Position numbers and translations under genes: made by a program. The notes under the pieces were generated by a model that saw only the letters and a list, made by a program, of their open reading frames with translations, did no database searches and was not told where the DNA came from. From contig NZ_BMVB01000005.1 of assembly GCF_014650495.1 (NCBI RefSeq), positions 310,001-374,000 of the forward strand: 64,000 nt of DNA, written 5' to 3'. Numbering within the stretch: position 1 is the first letter of the stretch; every line of letters starts with the position of its first letter. Below, piece after piece: positions 40,133-48,864 of this stretch. Source of the stretch: Streptomyces cinnamoneus (GTDB lineage Bacteria > Actinomycetota > Actinomycetes > Streptomycetales > Streptomycetaceae).

Positions 40133-40159
40133 TTCCAGCTTGAATGATTCAAGCTGGAA
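40133..40159. promoter_or_regulatory. perfect 27-bp MarR operator
   Basis: TTCCAGCTTGAAT-G-ATTCAAGCTGGAA is a perfect inverted repeat with a 1-bp centre, in the MBL/MarR divergent region. A further perfect palindrome, GATCGGCCGATC, lies at 40094-40105. The region is AT-rich compared with its flanks. Confidence 0.85.
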
Positions 40160-40196
40160 AGATACTGGCTTGATGGGGTTCGCTAGAATGGGGGAC

Positions 40197-40622
40197 ATGA
40201 CACCCGAGGAACCGCAGACCCTCGCCGAACGCCAGCTCTGCGGCCTGGTGAACGACCTCGCCCGCCGCATCTCCGACCACGTCCGCGAGCGCGCGTCCCG
40301 CCTCGACCTGACCGCCCCTCAGGCCACGGCGCTGCGGGAGCTCACGGGCCCGATGACGATGCGCGAGCTCGCCGGCCGCATGGGGTGCGAGCCCTCCAAC
40401 GCGACCTTCGTCGTCGACAAGCTGGAGTGCCAGGGTCTCCTGGAGCGTCGCCCCCACCCCACGGACCGCCGCGCCAAGCAGCTGGTCCTCTCCGCGGAGG
40501 GCACGGCTCTCCGTGAGCGCCTCCTCGGCCTGCTCGCCGAGGGCTCCCCCCTCCGGGGCCTGTCCCCCGTCGAACAGGGCACCCTGCGCGACCTCCTCGA
40601 CCGCGCCGTCGCCGACCGCTGA
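40197..40622 (+). CDS. MarR-family regulator
   Basis: 141 residues from ATG 40197, with GGGGGA upstream. The winged HTH reads 'LDLTAPQATALRELTGPMTMRELAGRMGCEPSNATFVVDKLECQGLLERRPHPTDRRAKQLVLSAEG'. The D-x-R in the wing and the C-x-x-S-N-x-T-x-x-V-D-x-L recognition helix are typical MarR features. Longer in-frame starts upstream run through the operator and were rejected. It is divergent from the MBL-fold hydrolase and overlooks the perfect palindrome at 40133-40159. Confidence 0.92.
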   Translation: MTPEEPQTLAERQLCGLVNDLARRISDHVRERASRLDLTAPQATALRELTGPMTMRELAGRMGCEPSNATFVVDKLECQGLLERRPHPTDRRAKQLVLSAEGTALRERLLGLLAEGSPLRGLSPVEQGTLRDLLDRAVADR

Positions 40623-40943
40623 CACCACCGGGCCGCGGCCCCGCACTGCCCGCGGCCCGTGCTGCCCGCGGCCCGTGCTGACCGCGGCCCGGCCTCAGCA
40701 CCCCGACGGCCGCACCAGTCGGCACCGGCCGCGGTCTTCGCCTACGAGACGAGGCGGCGGCGGGCCGGGTGCGGCGCAGGCGGTTCCGAGGACATCCCCG
40801 GGGGCCGACGTGTCTTCGCCCCCCGCTCCCGCACGCGCACGTAAGATCACACCCGACCCTCTGGGTGATTTGCGACTTATCTACCGATAGAGGCAGTTTT
40901 CTGTTCCACGGAACGTGCGACAGCAGGCGCACGGAGGTTGGCG
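40623..40943. other. 321-bp intergenic region with the molybdoenzyme operon promoter
   Basis: GC-rich apart from an AT-richer patch at 40866-40910 containing TTGCGACTTATCTACCGATAG, which could be the promoter. No other element was recognised. Confidence 0.4.
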
Positions 40944-41480
40944 GTGGCCATGGATGGTTCTGCACCACAGGCGCGGGTGTCGCCCGGGCCGCAGGCCCGG
41001 CCGGTCGTCCGCGTGCCGGTCGTCCTCCGGGTGAACGGCACCGAGCACCGGATCGAGGTGGACACCCGCACGACGCTGCTGGACGCCCTGCGGGACTCGC
41101 TGAAGCTGACGGGTACGAAGAAGGGCTGCGACCAGGGGCAGTGCGGGGCGTGCACGGTGCACGTCGACGGCAAACGCGTGCTGTCGTGCCTGACCCTCGC
41201 CGCGAGCGCCGACGGCCGTGCGGTGCGGACGATCGAGGGGCTGGAGCAGAACGGCACACCGCATCCCCTGCAGGAGTCGTTCGTCAAGCACGACGGCCTG
41301 CAGTGCGGTTACTGCACGTCGGGGCAGATCATGTCGGCCGTCGCGCTGATCGAGGAAGGCCGGGCGGGCTCCGACGACGACATCCGCGAGTTCATGAGCG
41401 GCAACCTGTGCCGCTGCGGCGCCTATCCGAACATCGTGGCCGCGATCCGCGAAGTGGCGGGCAGGGGTGACGATGCGTAG
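40944..41480 (+). CDS. molybdenum hydroxylase [2Fe-2S] subunit (PaoA/XdhC-small type)
   Basis: 178 residues from GTG 40944, chosen because GGAGG lies 6 nt upstream. The plant-type ferredoxin domain has 'KKGCDQGQCGACTVHVDGKRVLSC' (C-x4-C-x2-C-x11-C). The second, helical domain has 'GLQCGYCTSGQIM' and 'SGNLCRCGAYPNI' (C-x2-C and C-x-C) for the second cluster. It shuttles electrons from the molybdenum cofactor to FAD. The N-terminus lacks a clear twin-arginine signal, unlike periplasmic E. coli PaoA, so the complex is cytoplasmic. Its stop overlaps the FAD subunit start. Confidence 0.95.
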   Translation: MAMDGSAPQARVSPGPQARPVVRVPVVLRVNGTEHRIEVDTRTTLLDALRDSLKLTGTKKGCDQGQCGACTVHVDGKRVLSCLTLAASADGRAVRTIEGLEQNGTPHPLQESFVKHDGLQCGYCTSGQIMSAVALIEEGRAGSDDDIREFMSGNLCRCGAYPNIVAAIREVAGRGDDA

Positions 41481-42456
41481 CTTCGCGTACGTCCGGGCCA
41501 CCACCGTCGACCACGCGGTCGCGGAGGTCACAGCGGACCCTGACGCCACCTACCTCGCCGGGGGCACCACGCAGGTGGACCTGATGAAGGACGAGGTGTT
41601 CCGGCCGGGCCGGCTGGTGGACATCACCCGACTGCCCCTGCGCGACGTCACGAGCGACAACGGAACGCTCGTGGTCGGGGCCCTGACCACCATGGAGGAG
41701 CTCGCCGCGCACGAGGTCGTGGCCGGCCGGCTGCCGCTGGTGCGGCAGGCGCTGCTGCTCGGCGCCTCGCCGCAGTTGCGGCACATGGCCACCCTGGGCG
41801 GCAACCTCCTGCAGCGGACGCGCTGCCGCTACTTCCGCGACCCGGGCGTGGCCTGCAACAAGCGCGAACCGGGCGCCGGATGCAGTGCCGTCGACGGCTT
41901 CAACCGGATGCACGCGGTCCTGGGCACCAGCCCCGCGTGCATCGCCACCCACGCCTCGGACGTGGCCGTCGCCCTGCTCGCCGTGGGCGCCTCGGTGCGC
42001 GTCCGGGGGCAGGACGGGGAGCGGGTGGTGCCGCTGACGGAGTTCTACCGCGTTCCGGGCTCCACCCCGCACGTGGAGAACGTGCTCGCGCACGGGGAAC
42101 TGATCACCCACCTGGAGATTCCGCTGCTGCCACCCGGGGCCCGCTCGGGCTACCTGAAGGTCCGCGACCGTGCCAGTTACGAGTTCGCGCTCGCCTCCGT
42201 CGCGGCGGCCCTGGTGATCGACGACGGGAGGATCCGCGCGGCGCACCTCGCCCTGGGCGGTGTCGGCACCGTTCCCTGGCACGTGCCCCGGGCCGAGGAA
42301 CTGCTGCGGGACGCCGCACCGGACGCGGAGGTCTTCTCAGCGGCCGCCGAGGCGGCCCTGAGCGGGGCCGTGGCGCAGTCCGGCAACGGCTTCAAGATCG
42401 AACTCGGCAGGAGAGCCGTGGTACGGATGCTGAGCACCCTGGCGGAGGAGTCCTAG
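41473..42456 (+). CDS. molybdenum hydroxylase FAD subunit with extra [4Fe-4S] site (PaoB-like)
   Basis: 327 residues from ATG 41473. The FAD-binding fold shows 'TYLAGGTTQVDLMKDEV' and 'HMATLGGNLLQRTRC' (T-L-G-G-N). The insertion 'TRCRYFRDPGVACNKREPGAGCSAVDGFNRMHAVLG' carries a cysteine set like that of E. coli PaoB (YagS) and 4-hydroxybenzoyl-CoA reductase beta, which binds an additional [4Fe-4S] cluster. That places the enzyme nearer PaoABC-type aldehyde oxidoreductases than xanthine dehydrogenases. Translationally coupled on both sides. Confidence 0.93.
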   Translation: MRSFAYVRATTVDHAVAEVTADPDATYLAGGTTQVDLMKDEVFRPGRLVDITRLPLRDVTSDNGTLVVGALTTMEELAAHEVVAGRLPLVRQALLLGASPQLRHMATLGGNLLQRTRCRYFRDPGVACNKREPGAGCSAVDGFNRMHAVLGTSPACIATHASDVAVALLAVGASVRVRGQDGERVVPLTEFYRVPGSTPHVENVLAHGELITHLEIPLLPPGARSGYLKVRDRASYEFALASVAAALVIDDGRIRAAHLALGGVGTVPWHVPRAEELLRDAAPDAEVFSAAAEAALSGAVAQSGNGFKIELGRRAVVRMLSTLAEES

Positions 42457-42460
42457 AACC

Positions 42461-44647
42461 ATGGCCCACCCCGACATCGGTGAGGGGATCGACCGCGTCG
42501 ACGCGCGGGTCAAGGTGAGCGGCCGTGCCGCCTACCCCACGGACCACGACTGCCCGGGCCTCGCCCACGCCGTCCTGGTGCAGAGCACCGTCGGTGCCGG
42601 GCGCATCACCGCCGTCGACTCCTCCGCGGCCAAGGCCGCACCGGGCGTGCTCGCGGTCATCACCCACGAGAACGCCCCCGAACTGCACGAGGCGCGCGAC
42701 CGGAAGGCGACGCTGCCACCGCCCCCGCTGCAGAGCGACCGGATCGTCCACCACGGCCAGACCGTCGCCGTGGTGGTGGCCGAGACCTTCGAGCAGGCCA
42801 CCGAGGGCGCCCTGCTGGTACGGACCGAGTACGCGCCGGCCACGCCCGTCGTGGACATCGACGACCCGCAGGCCGAGCACGTCCACGACCCGTTCGGCAG
42901 CGACGACGGAACGGGCGACGTCGCGGCGGCCCTGGCCGCGGCGCCCGTGCGCATCGAACAGACCTACCGCACGGCCGTGAACACCAACCATCCCATGGGC
43001 CCGTTCGCGACCGTCGCCTCCTGGGACGGCGACGAACTGACCGTCCACGACTGCACCCAGGGCCCCTCCCGCACCCGCGCCGACCTCGCGGCGACGCTCA
43101 AGGCACCCCAGGACACCATCCGGGTCCTGGCCCCCTACCTCGGCGGCGGCTTCGGCTCGGGGCTGCGCACCTGGCCGCACACGGTCCTGGCCGCGGTCGC
43201 CGCGCGCCACGTGGGACGCCCCGTGAAACTGGTGCTGACCCGCAAGCAGATGTTCACGTCGGTCGGGCACCGCCCCGACACCGTCCAGCGGATCGGGCTC
43301 GGTGCCACCCGCGACGGGCGGATCACCGCCATCGACCACGAGGCGCGGCAGACCCTCTCGATGTGCGACGTCAACACCGAGATGGTCTCCAGGGTCTCGC
43401 TGTCGGGCTACGCCAGCCCCCACCTCTCCGCCCGGGACGTCCAGGTCCGTGTGAACGTCCCCTCGCCCGGCTCGATGCGCGCCCCCGGTGACGGCCAGGG
43501 CAACTTCGCGCTGGAGTGCGCGCTGGACGAACTCGCCCACGACCTGGGCATGGACCCCCTCGAACTGCGGCTGCGCAACTACGCCGGGGAACACCCGGTG
43601 ACGGGGCAGCAGTGGTCGAGCAACGACCTGCGCGAGTGCTACCGCGTCGGCGCGGAGAAGTTCGGCTGGTCACGCCGCGTCCCCGAGCCGCGCTCCATGC
43701 GCCGGGGCCGGACGCTCGTGGGCTACGGCATGGCCGGAACGTCGTTCTTCTTCTACCAGCCGCCGTGCTCGGCGCGGATCACGATCGGGCGCGACGGCCA
43801 CGCCGTGGTGGGGAGCGCGGGCATGGACCTGGGCACCGGCACGTACACGGTGATGGCCCAGCTGGCCGCAGAGCTGCTGGCCCTGCCGCTCCGGCGGGTG
43901 CGCATGGTGATGGGCGACAGTTCCCTCCCCCAGGCGCCCTCGGCGGGCGGCTCCGGGCTGACCGGCAGCATGGGTTCGGCGATCCACGCCGCCTCCCGGA
44001 ACCTGATCCGCTCCTTCCTGGACCTGGTCCGTGACGACTCCGGATCGCCCTTGCACGGCGCCGGCGAGGGCGACGTACGGGTGCAGGACGGCCGCATCGT
44101 GCGCAAGGACGGCGGCGGGGGCGAGAGCTACGAGGCGGTCCTCACCCGGCACCGGCGGGAGGAGCTGACCGCCGAAGGGTCGGCCGAGGCGCCCGCCGAG
44201 GACCGGCCCGTGGTCCCCACCGGCCCCTACGCCGCCAAGTTCGCCGAAGTGCACGTGGACCCGGACCTCGGGGTGATCCGGGTGGCCCGCCTGGTGACCG
44301 CCGCGCACTGCGGACGCATCCTCAACGAGAAGACCGCCCGCAGCCAGCTCATCGGCGGCACGGTCGGCGGCATCGGCATGGCCCTGCTGGAGGAGACCGT
44401 GACCGAACCCCGCACCGGGCGCATCGCCAACGGCACCCTCGGCGACTACCTCGTCGCCGTCAACGCCGACATCCCCGACCTGGACGTCCACTTCGTCGGC
44501 GGCCCGGATCCCACCAATCCCAACGGCACCAAGGGATGCGGCGAACTCGGCATTCCCGGCACCCCCGCCGCCATCGCGAACGCGGTCTTCCACGCCACCG
44601 GCACCCGCGTGCGCCGCCTGCCCCTCACCATCGAGGACCTGCTGTAG
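42461..44647 (+). CDS. molybdopterin-binding catalytic subunit (PaoC/xanthine dehydrogenase family)
   Basis: 728 residues from ATG 42461. The N-terminal aldehyde-oxidase a/b-hammerhead domain ('GIDRVDARVKVSGRAAYPTD') is followed by the Mo-binding domains: 'APYLGGGFGSGLRTWPHT' and 'PSPGSMRAPGDGQGNFALEC' contact the cofactor, and 'GTKGCGELGIPGTPAAIANAV' holds the catalytic glutamate (G-E-L-G) that activates water. The enzyme hydroxylates aldehydes or heterocycles. With the two small subunits and the XdhC gene downstream, the order matches paoABCD of E. coli. The substrate is not fixed, but aromatic aldehydes are a reasonable guess. Confidence 0.95.
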   Translation: MAHPDIGEGIDRVDARVKVSGRAAYPTDHDCPGLAHAVLVQSTVGAGRITAVDSSAAKAAPGVLAVITHENAPELHEARDRKATLPPPPLQSDRIVHHGQTVAVVVAETFEQATEGALLVRTEYAPATPVVDIDDPQAEHVHDPFGSDDGTGDVAAALAAAPVRIEQTYRTAVNTNHPMGPFATVASWDGDELTVHDCTQGPSRTRADLAATLKAPQDTIRVLAPYLGGGFGSGLRTWPHTVLAAVAARHVGRPVKLVLTRKQMFTSVGHRPDTVQRIGLGATRDGRITAIDHEARQTLSMCDVNTEMVSRVSLSGYASPHLSARDVQVRVNVPSPGSMRAPGDGQGNFALECALDELAHDLGMDPLELRLRNYAGEHPVTGQQWSSNDLRECYRVGAEKFGWSRRVPEPRSMRRGRTLVGYGMAGTSFFFYQPPCSARITIGRDGHAVVGSAGMDLGTGTYTVMAQLAAELLALPLRRVRMVMGDSSLPQAPSAGGSGLTGSMGSAIHAASRNLIRSFLDLVRDDSGSPLHGAGEGDVRVQDGRIVRKDGGGGESYEAVLTRHRREELTAEGSAEAPAEDRPVVPTGPYAAKFAEVHVDPDLGVIRVARLVTAAHCGRILNEKTARSQLIGGTVGGIGMALLEETVTEPRTGRIANGTLGDYLVAVNADIPDLDVHFVGGPDPTNPNGTKGCGELGIPGTPAAIANAVFHATGTRVRRLPLTIEDLL

Positions 44648-44713
44648 CGCCGTCGGGCCCGGCCGCGGCCGCGTTCGCACCACATCACGAGCATCGGCAT
44701 CAGGAGCATCACC

Positions 44714-45949
44714 GTGCTGGACATCGCCCCCGAGCTGACCCAGTGGTGCGCGCAGGGGCGCGACTTCGCCGTGGCCACCGTGGTGGCCACCCGGGGGAGC
44801 ACGCCCCGGCAGCCCGGCGCCGCCCTCGCCGTCGACGCCGACGGCACGGCGACCGGATCCGTCTCCGGCGGATGCGTCGAGGCCACGGTGTACGAACTGT
44901 GCCGCCAGGCGCTGGCCACCGGCGCGTCCGTGCTCGAACGCTTCGGGTACGACGAGAACGACCCCTTCGCCGTCGGCCTCTCCTGCGGCGGTGCGATCGA
45001 CGTCCTCGTCACCCCCGTCCGGGCCGGCACCCCCGACGCCGGCACGCTCGCCACCGCGCTCGCGGCCGCCGCCCGGGGCGAGGCCGTGGCCGTCGTGCGG
45101 GCTCTCGACGGTCCCGCCGGTCTCCTCGGCCACGTCCTGCTCGTCCGGCCGGAGGACTCGCCGGAGGACTCGCCGGAGGACTCACCGGACGGCTCGCCGA
45201 GCGGCTCGCTCGGCGGGGACGTACGGCTGGACCGCGCGGCCGCCGACGCAGCCCGCGCGATGCTCGACGCCGGCCGCACGTCCACCGTGCGGATCGGCAC
45301 CGACGGCTCGTGGTGCGGCGGGGCGACGACGCTGCTGATCGAGACGACGGCACCGCCACCCCGCATGATCGTCTTCGGCGCCGTCGACTTCGCCTCGGCA
45401 CTCGTGCGCGTCGGCAAGTTCCTCGGCTACCACCTGACCGTGTGCGACGCCCGGGCCGTCTTCGCGACCCGCCGGCGCTTCCCGCAGGCCGACGAGATCG
45501 CCGTCGACTGGCCCCACCGCTACCTCGACACCCAGCAGCTCGACGCCCGGGCCGTGCTGTGCGTGCTCACCCATGACGCCCGGTTCGACGTACCGCTCCT
45601 GGAACGGGCGCTGCGCCTGCCCGTCGCCTACGTGGGCGCGATGGGCTCGCGCCGCACCCACCACGAGCGCCTGCAACGGCTGCGCGCAGCAGGCCTGACC
45701 GGGCGGGAACTGGCGCGGCTGCGGTCCCCCATCGGGCTCGACCTCGGCGGCCGCACGCCCGAGGAGACCGCCCTGTCCATCGCCGCCGAGATCGTCGCCG
45801 AGCGCCACGGCGGCACCGGGCGCCCCCTCACCGGCACGCGCACCCCTGTGCACCGCGACCCGCCCCCGAGCCGGCGGCCCGGCAGCGGCCTGCGGGCCGC
45901 CGGCCGCCCCGGAACCGCGGCGCCGGCGCTCGGCTCGTTTCCCGGCTGA
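44714..45949 (+). CDS. XdhC/CoxI-family molybdenum-cofactor insertion protein (PaoD-like)
   Basis: 411 residues from GTG 44714. The N-terminal XdhC domain has 'FAVATVVATRGSTPRQPGAALAV', 'GSVSGGCVEATVYELCRQAL' and 'GLSCGGAIDVLV' (conserved cysteines that hold sulfurated cofactor). The C-terminal XdhC_C Rossmann domain has 'RMIVFGAVDFASALVRVGKFL', 'VLCVLTHDARFDVPLLERAL' and 'AYVGAMGSRRTHHERLQRL'. Such proteins sulfurate and insert MCD/MPT cofactor into their partner hydroxylase. Residues around 146-168 are a low-complexity E-D-S-P linker encoded by 12-bp repeats. Last gene of the operon, 66 bp after the catalytic subunit. Confidence 0.93.
   Translation: MLDIAPELTQWCAQGRDFAVATVVATRGSTPRQPGAALAVDADGTATGSVSGGCVEATVYELCRQALATGASVLERFGYDENDPFAVGLSCGGAIDVLVTPVRAGTPDAGTLATALAAAARGEAVAVVRALDGPAGLLGHVLLVRPEDSPEDSPEDSPDGSPSGSLGGDVRLDRAAADAARAMLDAGRTSTVRIGTDGSWCGGATTLLIETTAPPPRMIVFGAVDFASALVRVGKFLGYHLTVCDARAVFATRRRFPQADEIAVDWPHRYLDTQQLDARAVLCVLTHDARFDVPLLERALRLPVAYVGAMGSRRTHHERLQRLRAAGLTGRELARLRSPIGLDLGGRTPEETALSIAAEIVAERHGGTGRPLTGTRTPVHRDPPPSRRPGSGLRAAGRPGTAAPALGSFPG
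45150..45212. repeat. 12-bp coding repeats (EDSP) in the XdhC linker
   Basis: GGAGGACTCGCC and variants repeated about five times, giving E-D-S-P x3 then D-G-S-P, S-G-S-L. Confidence 0.75.
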
Positions 45950-45956
45950 CCGGCGA

Positions 45957-46436
45957 TCACGCTCCGGTGGTGGACCCGGGCCGGACGACCATCAGCACGG
46001 TCACGGTGGCCCACAGCACGTTGAACATCCCCGTGTACACGGCAAGTCGCCCTGCGGCCCGGGCGACGGCCCCGGTCTGCTGCACCCGCTCCCCGTCCCC
46101 GAGTGCGGCGAGAAGGGCGCTCTGCCGCGGCAGCATCACGGCGGCGAGTACGGCCGCGGCGGCCACGGTCAGCGCGATCGAGGTGATGAGCCAGGGGCTG
46201 CCCAGCACGTGCATGGTGTTGGCGGTCGCCAGGCCGAACACCGGCACCGCGACGGCGACCACGGCGTACACCCGGCAGATGCGGTGCAGGGTCAGCACCG
46301 TGGCCAGAGCCCGCGCATCGCCCGGGGCGGCCAGAGCACGCCGGGCGGAGGGCGGGAACATGCCGGCGGCCACGGTGACGGGACCGACGGTGACGACGGC
46401 CGCCAGGACGTGGAGCGTGAGGAGGAGTTTCGTCAC
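45957..46436 (-). CDS. DUF2269-like four-helix membrane protein
   Basis: 159 residues from GTG 46436, which overlaps the stop of the DJ-1-like gene (GTGA), so the pair is co-translated. Four hydrophobic helices: 'LLLTLHVLAAVVTVGPVTVAAGMF', 'RVYAVVAVAVPVFGLATA', 'WLITSIALTVAAAAVLAAVML' and 'GMFNVLWATVTVLMVV'. The first-helix motif L-H-x-L-A-A-x-x-x-x-G is that of DUF2269/predicted integral membrane proteins of unknown role. Converges within 8 bp on the XdhC gene. Confidence 0.75.
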   Translation of the reverse strand: MTKLLLTLHVLAAVVTVGPVTVAAGMFPPSARRALAAPGDARALATVLTLHRICRVYAVVAVAVPVFGLATANTMHVLGSPWLITSIALTVAAAAVLAAVMLPRQSALLAALGDGERVQQTGAVARAAGRLAVYTGMFNVLWATVTVLMVVRPGSTTGA

Positions 46437-47152
46437 GGGTTCTCCGGGTCCTGCGGCGGGACGTCGGCGCGGAAGCTCGCGGGGACGGGACCGGTGGCAC
46501 GCCATACGACGCCCCGCCGCTCGTGGGCGAAGACCTGCTCGACGGCATGGGCGATGCGGGGGCCGAGTTCACGCTCCAGCAGGTACAGGCCGAGGTCCAG
46601 ACCGGAGCTGACGCCCGCGCCGGTCACGAGGTCACCGTCATCGACGACCCGCGCGTCGATCGCGACGGCGCCGGTGGCGTCCAGCATGTCGCGGCCCATG
46701 GCGTGGGTGGTGACGGGCCGGCCGTCGATGAGCCCGGCCAGGGCCAGGAGCAAGGAGCCGCCGCAGACGGTGGCCGTGGTCAGGCCCGGCCGGTCGATGC
46801 CTTTCTTGAGCAGAGCCGGCAGCCGTGTCTGCAGCGCACGGCCGAGCAGCGCGGGAAGGGAGTCCTCGTGCCCCGGGGTGTACGCGTCGGAGGGGGCGTC
46901 GAACCGGCCGACCGCTCCCGGCACGATCACCAGGTCGGCGCGTTCGGGGTCGAGGGCGGCGGTGGCTCGCAGCGAGAGCAGTCCCGCGCCACTGGGCACG
47001 TCGCGCGGCCCCTCGGCCGCGACCAGCTCGACGCGGAGCGCGCCCGGCGCGGCCGTTCCGCCGGCGAACAGCACCTCGTAGGGGGCGACGACGTCCAGCG
47101 GGTCGAAGCCGTCGTACAGCACGATCTGACACAGCATGCGGAGGGAGTCCAT
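46433..47152 (-). CDS. DJ-1/PfpI-family protein
   Basis: 239 residues from ATG 47152 (ATG 47137 possible). The flavodoxin-like fold begins 'QIVLYDGFDPLDVVAPYEVLF' and has the nucleophile elbow 'TTATVCGGSLLLALAGLIDG' with Cys130. 'RPVTTHAMGRDML' supplies the His region and 'DDGDLVTGAGVSSGLDLGLYL' the conserved G-x-x-x-G-L-D. This matches the isonitrile-hydratase/InhA-like branch often found with GlxA regulators. It is divergent from just such a regulator at 47350 and co-translated with the membrane protein gene. Confidence 0.9.
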   Translation of the reverse strand: MDSLRMLCQIVLYDGFDPLDVVAPYEVLFAGGTAAPGALRVELVAAEGPRDVPSGAGLLSLRATAALDPERADLVIVPGAVGRFDAPSDAYTPGHEDSLPALLGRALQTRLPALLKKGIDRPGLTTATVCGGSLLLALAGLIDGRPVTTHAMGRDMLDATGAVAIDARVVDDGDLVTGAGVSSGLDLGLYLLERELGPRIAHAVEQVFAHERRGVVWRATGPVPASFRADVPPQDPENP

Positions 47153-47221
47153 TTCTGCGGGAAGGGTGCCCCCGGCGGGGCACGGACACCGACGCTAGTG
47201 ACCGTCCGGACGCCCCAGTAG

Positions 47222-47254
47222 TGGCTGAAATGCCAGATGCCAACGGATTCTGGC
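47222..47254. promoter_or_regulatory. candidate GlxA-type operators
   Basis: TGGC-TGAAAT-GCCA at 47222-47235 overlaps GCCAGA-N11-TCTGGC at 47232-47254, in the 197-bp divergent region between the DJ-1-like and GlxA-like genes. Confidence 0.55.
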
Positions 47255-47349
47255 CAGACAGGCCCGGATGGGCTGTGACCAGCACATAGGGAGGGCCGGA
47301 GGGCGATACGCCGCGCGACGGGTTCGCGGCGGCCCTCTAGGGTTGAGCC

Positions 47350-48300
47350 ATGCACACCGTGGCCGTTCTCGCCCTGGACGGGGTCATCCCCTTCGACCTG
47401 TCCACTCCGGTCGAGGCGTTCGGACGCACCAGGCTGCCCGACGGACGCCCCGCCTACCGGGTCCGGGTCTGCGCCCCCGCCGAGGACGTCGACGCCGGGG
47501 CGTTCACGCTGCGCGCTCCCTGGTCGCTGGACGCGCTGGCGGAGGCGGACACCATCGTCCTTCCCGGCGTCAGTGACCTCGACGTTCCCGTACCGGACGA
47601 CGCCCTCGACGCCCTGCGGGACGCCGCCGCACGGGGCACCCGGCTCGCTTCGATCTGCTCGGGCGCCTTCGTCCTGGCCGCCACCGGACTTCTGGACGGC
47701 CACCGGGCCACGACCCACTGGGCGGCCGCCGCACTGCTCGCCGCGCGCCATCCCGCCGTCGACGTCGACCCCGACGTGCTCTACGTGGACAACGGGCAAC
47801 TGCTCACCTCGGCCGGAGCCGCCGCGGGGCTCGACCTGTGCCTGCACATGATCCGACGCGACCTGGGCTCGGCCGTGGCCGCCGACACGGCCCGCCAGGC
47901 CGTCATGCCGCTGGAACGGGAGGGCGGCCAGGCCCAGTTCATCGTCCACGACCACCCGCCCGCGCCCCGCGGCTCGGTGATGGAACCCCTGCTCCGGTGG
48001 ATCGAGGACAACACCCGCCGGGACCTCACCCTCGACGACCTCGCCGCGCAGGCCGGCATGAGCGTGCGCACGCTGAACCGGCGTTTCCGGGAGCAGACCG
48101 GCACCTCCCCGCTCCAGTGGCTGCACCGCGCCAGGATCCGTCAGGCCCAGTACTTGCTGGAGACCACCGGCCACCCCGTCGACCGGATCGCCGCGCAGGT
48201 CGGCTTCGGCTCCCCCACCGCCTTCCGCGACCGGTTCAAACGCCTCGTCGGCACCAGCCCGCACGCCTACCGGCGCGCCTTCCGCAGCGTGCCGGGATGA
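47350..48300 (+). CDS. GlxA-family (DJ-1 + AraC) transcriptional regulator
   Basis: 316 residues from ATG 47350. Residues 1-185 are a DJ-1/PfpI domain ('VAVLALDGVIPFDLSTPVEAF', 'LASICSGAFVLAATGLLDGHRATTHW' with Cys103 at the elbow). Residues 215-316 form an AraC double HTH ('DLTLDDLAAQAGMSVRTLNRRFREQTGTSPLQWL', 'VDRIAAQVGFGSPTAFRDRFKRLVGTSPHAYRR'). The family senses metabolites such as carnitine-type or amide compounds, and many members control a divergent DJ-1 gene, as here. Confidence 0.93.
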   Translation: MHTVAVLALDGVIPFDLSTPVEAFGRTRLPDGRPAYRVRVCAPAEDVDAGAFTLRAPWSLDALAEADTIVLPGVSDLDVPVPDDALDALRDAAARGTRLASICSGAFVLAATGLLDGHRATTHWAAAALLAARHPAVDVDPDVLYVDNGQLLTSAGAAAGLDLCLHMIRRDLGSAVAADTARQAVMPLEREGGQAQFIVHDHPPAPRGSVMEPLLRWIEDNTRRDLTLDDLAAQAGMSVRTLNRRFREQTGTSPLQWLHRARIRQAQYLLETTGHPVDRIAAQVGFGSPTAFRDRFKRLVGTSPHAYRRAFRSVPG

Positions 48301-48312
48301 CCGGCTGGCGCT

Positions 48313-48864
48313 CTACGGCGACGGTTCCTCGTAGTTGGGATTGGCCGGCAGCGGGGGTGAGAACGTCACCTTCCGGCCCGTCCACCGCGCCCGGTACTCC
48401 CGCGTGCCGCCCGACGCGCAGCACATGGGGTCCCCCGGCTTGAAGTGCGGGTACGAGATCGTGACCGTCGTCCCGTCCTGGGACACGACGCTGGAACTGC
48501 CGGTGCCGTGCGCGTCGTAGCCCACGTAGTCGTTGCCGTGGAAGAAGAGCACGATGACGCAGTGGCCGTCGACGCTGCCCGTGCAATGGCTGTGGATCGC
48601 CCGGAAAGGGCCGCGGAGCTTCCTCAGGACGCCGGGTTCGTCGTCGGCGGTGAACCCCAGCCGCTTGATGCGCAGCAGCACGGCGTCCACGTCGAAGGGT
48701 GCGGCCGTGCCGGACGACGGCGGCTGACCGGCCGACGGGTTCCACAGGGAACGGGACCCGGTGGGGCGGGGACGGCTGGCGGTGCCGTTCACCGCCGTGC
48801 ACGAGGCCGTCAGCAGGAGGCAGGCGCCGAGGGCGGCGAGCCGGGCCGCTAGCCGCGCTCGCAT
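48313..48864 (-). CDS. LppP/LprE-like lipoprotein, last gene of the protease operon
   Basis: 183 residues from ATG 48864. The lipoprotein signal is 'LAALGACLLLTASC' with lipidation at Cys22. After a Ser/Pro/Thr-rich linker comes a small domain: 'IHSHCTGSVDGHCVIVLFFHGNDYVGYDAHGTGSSSVVSQDGTTVTISYPHFKPGDPMCCASGGT'. It has two to three disulphides and a G-Y-D-x-x-G-T-G motif of the LppP/LprE type. The start lies 16 bp inside the 3' end of the preceding nSTAND gene, so it is translationally coupled to it and probably a surface partner. Function unknown. Confidence 0.8.
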   Translation of the reverse strand: MRARLAARLAALGACLLLTASCTAVNGTASRPRPTGSRSLWNPSAGQPPSSGTAAPFDVDAVLLRIKRLGFTADDEPGVLRKLRGPFRAIHSHCTGSVDGHCVIVLFFHGNDYVGYDAHGTGSSSVVSQDGTTVTISYPHFKPGDPMCCASGGTREYRARWTGRKVTFSPPLPANPNYEEPSP

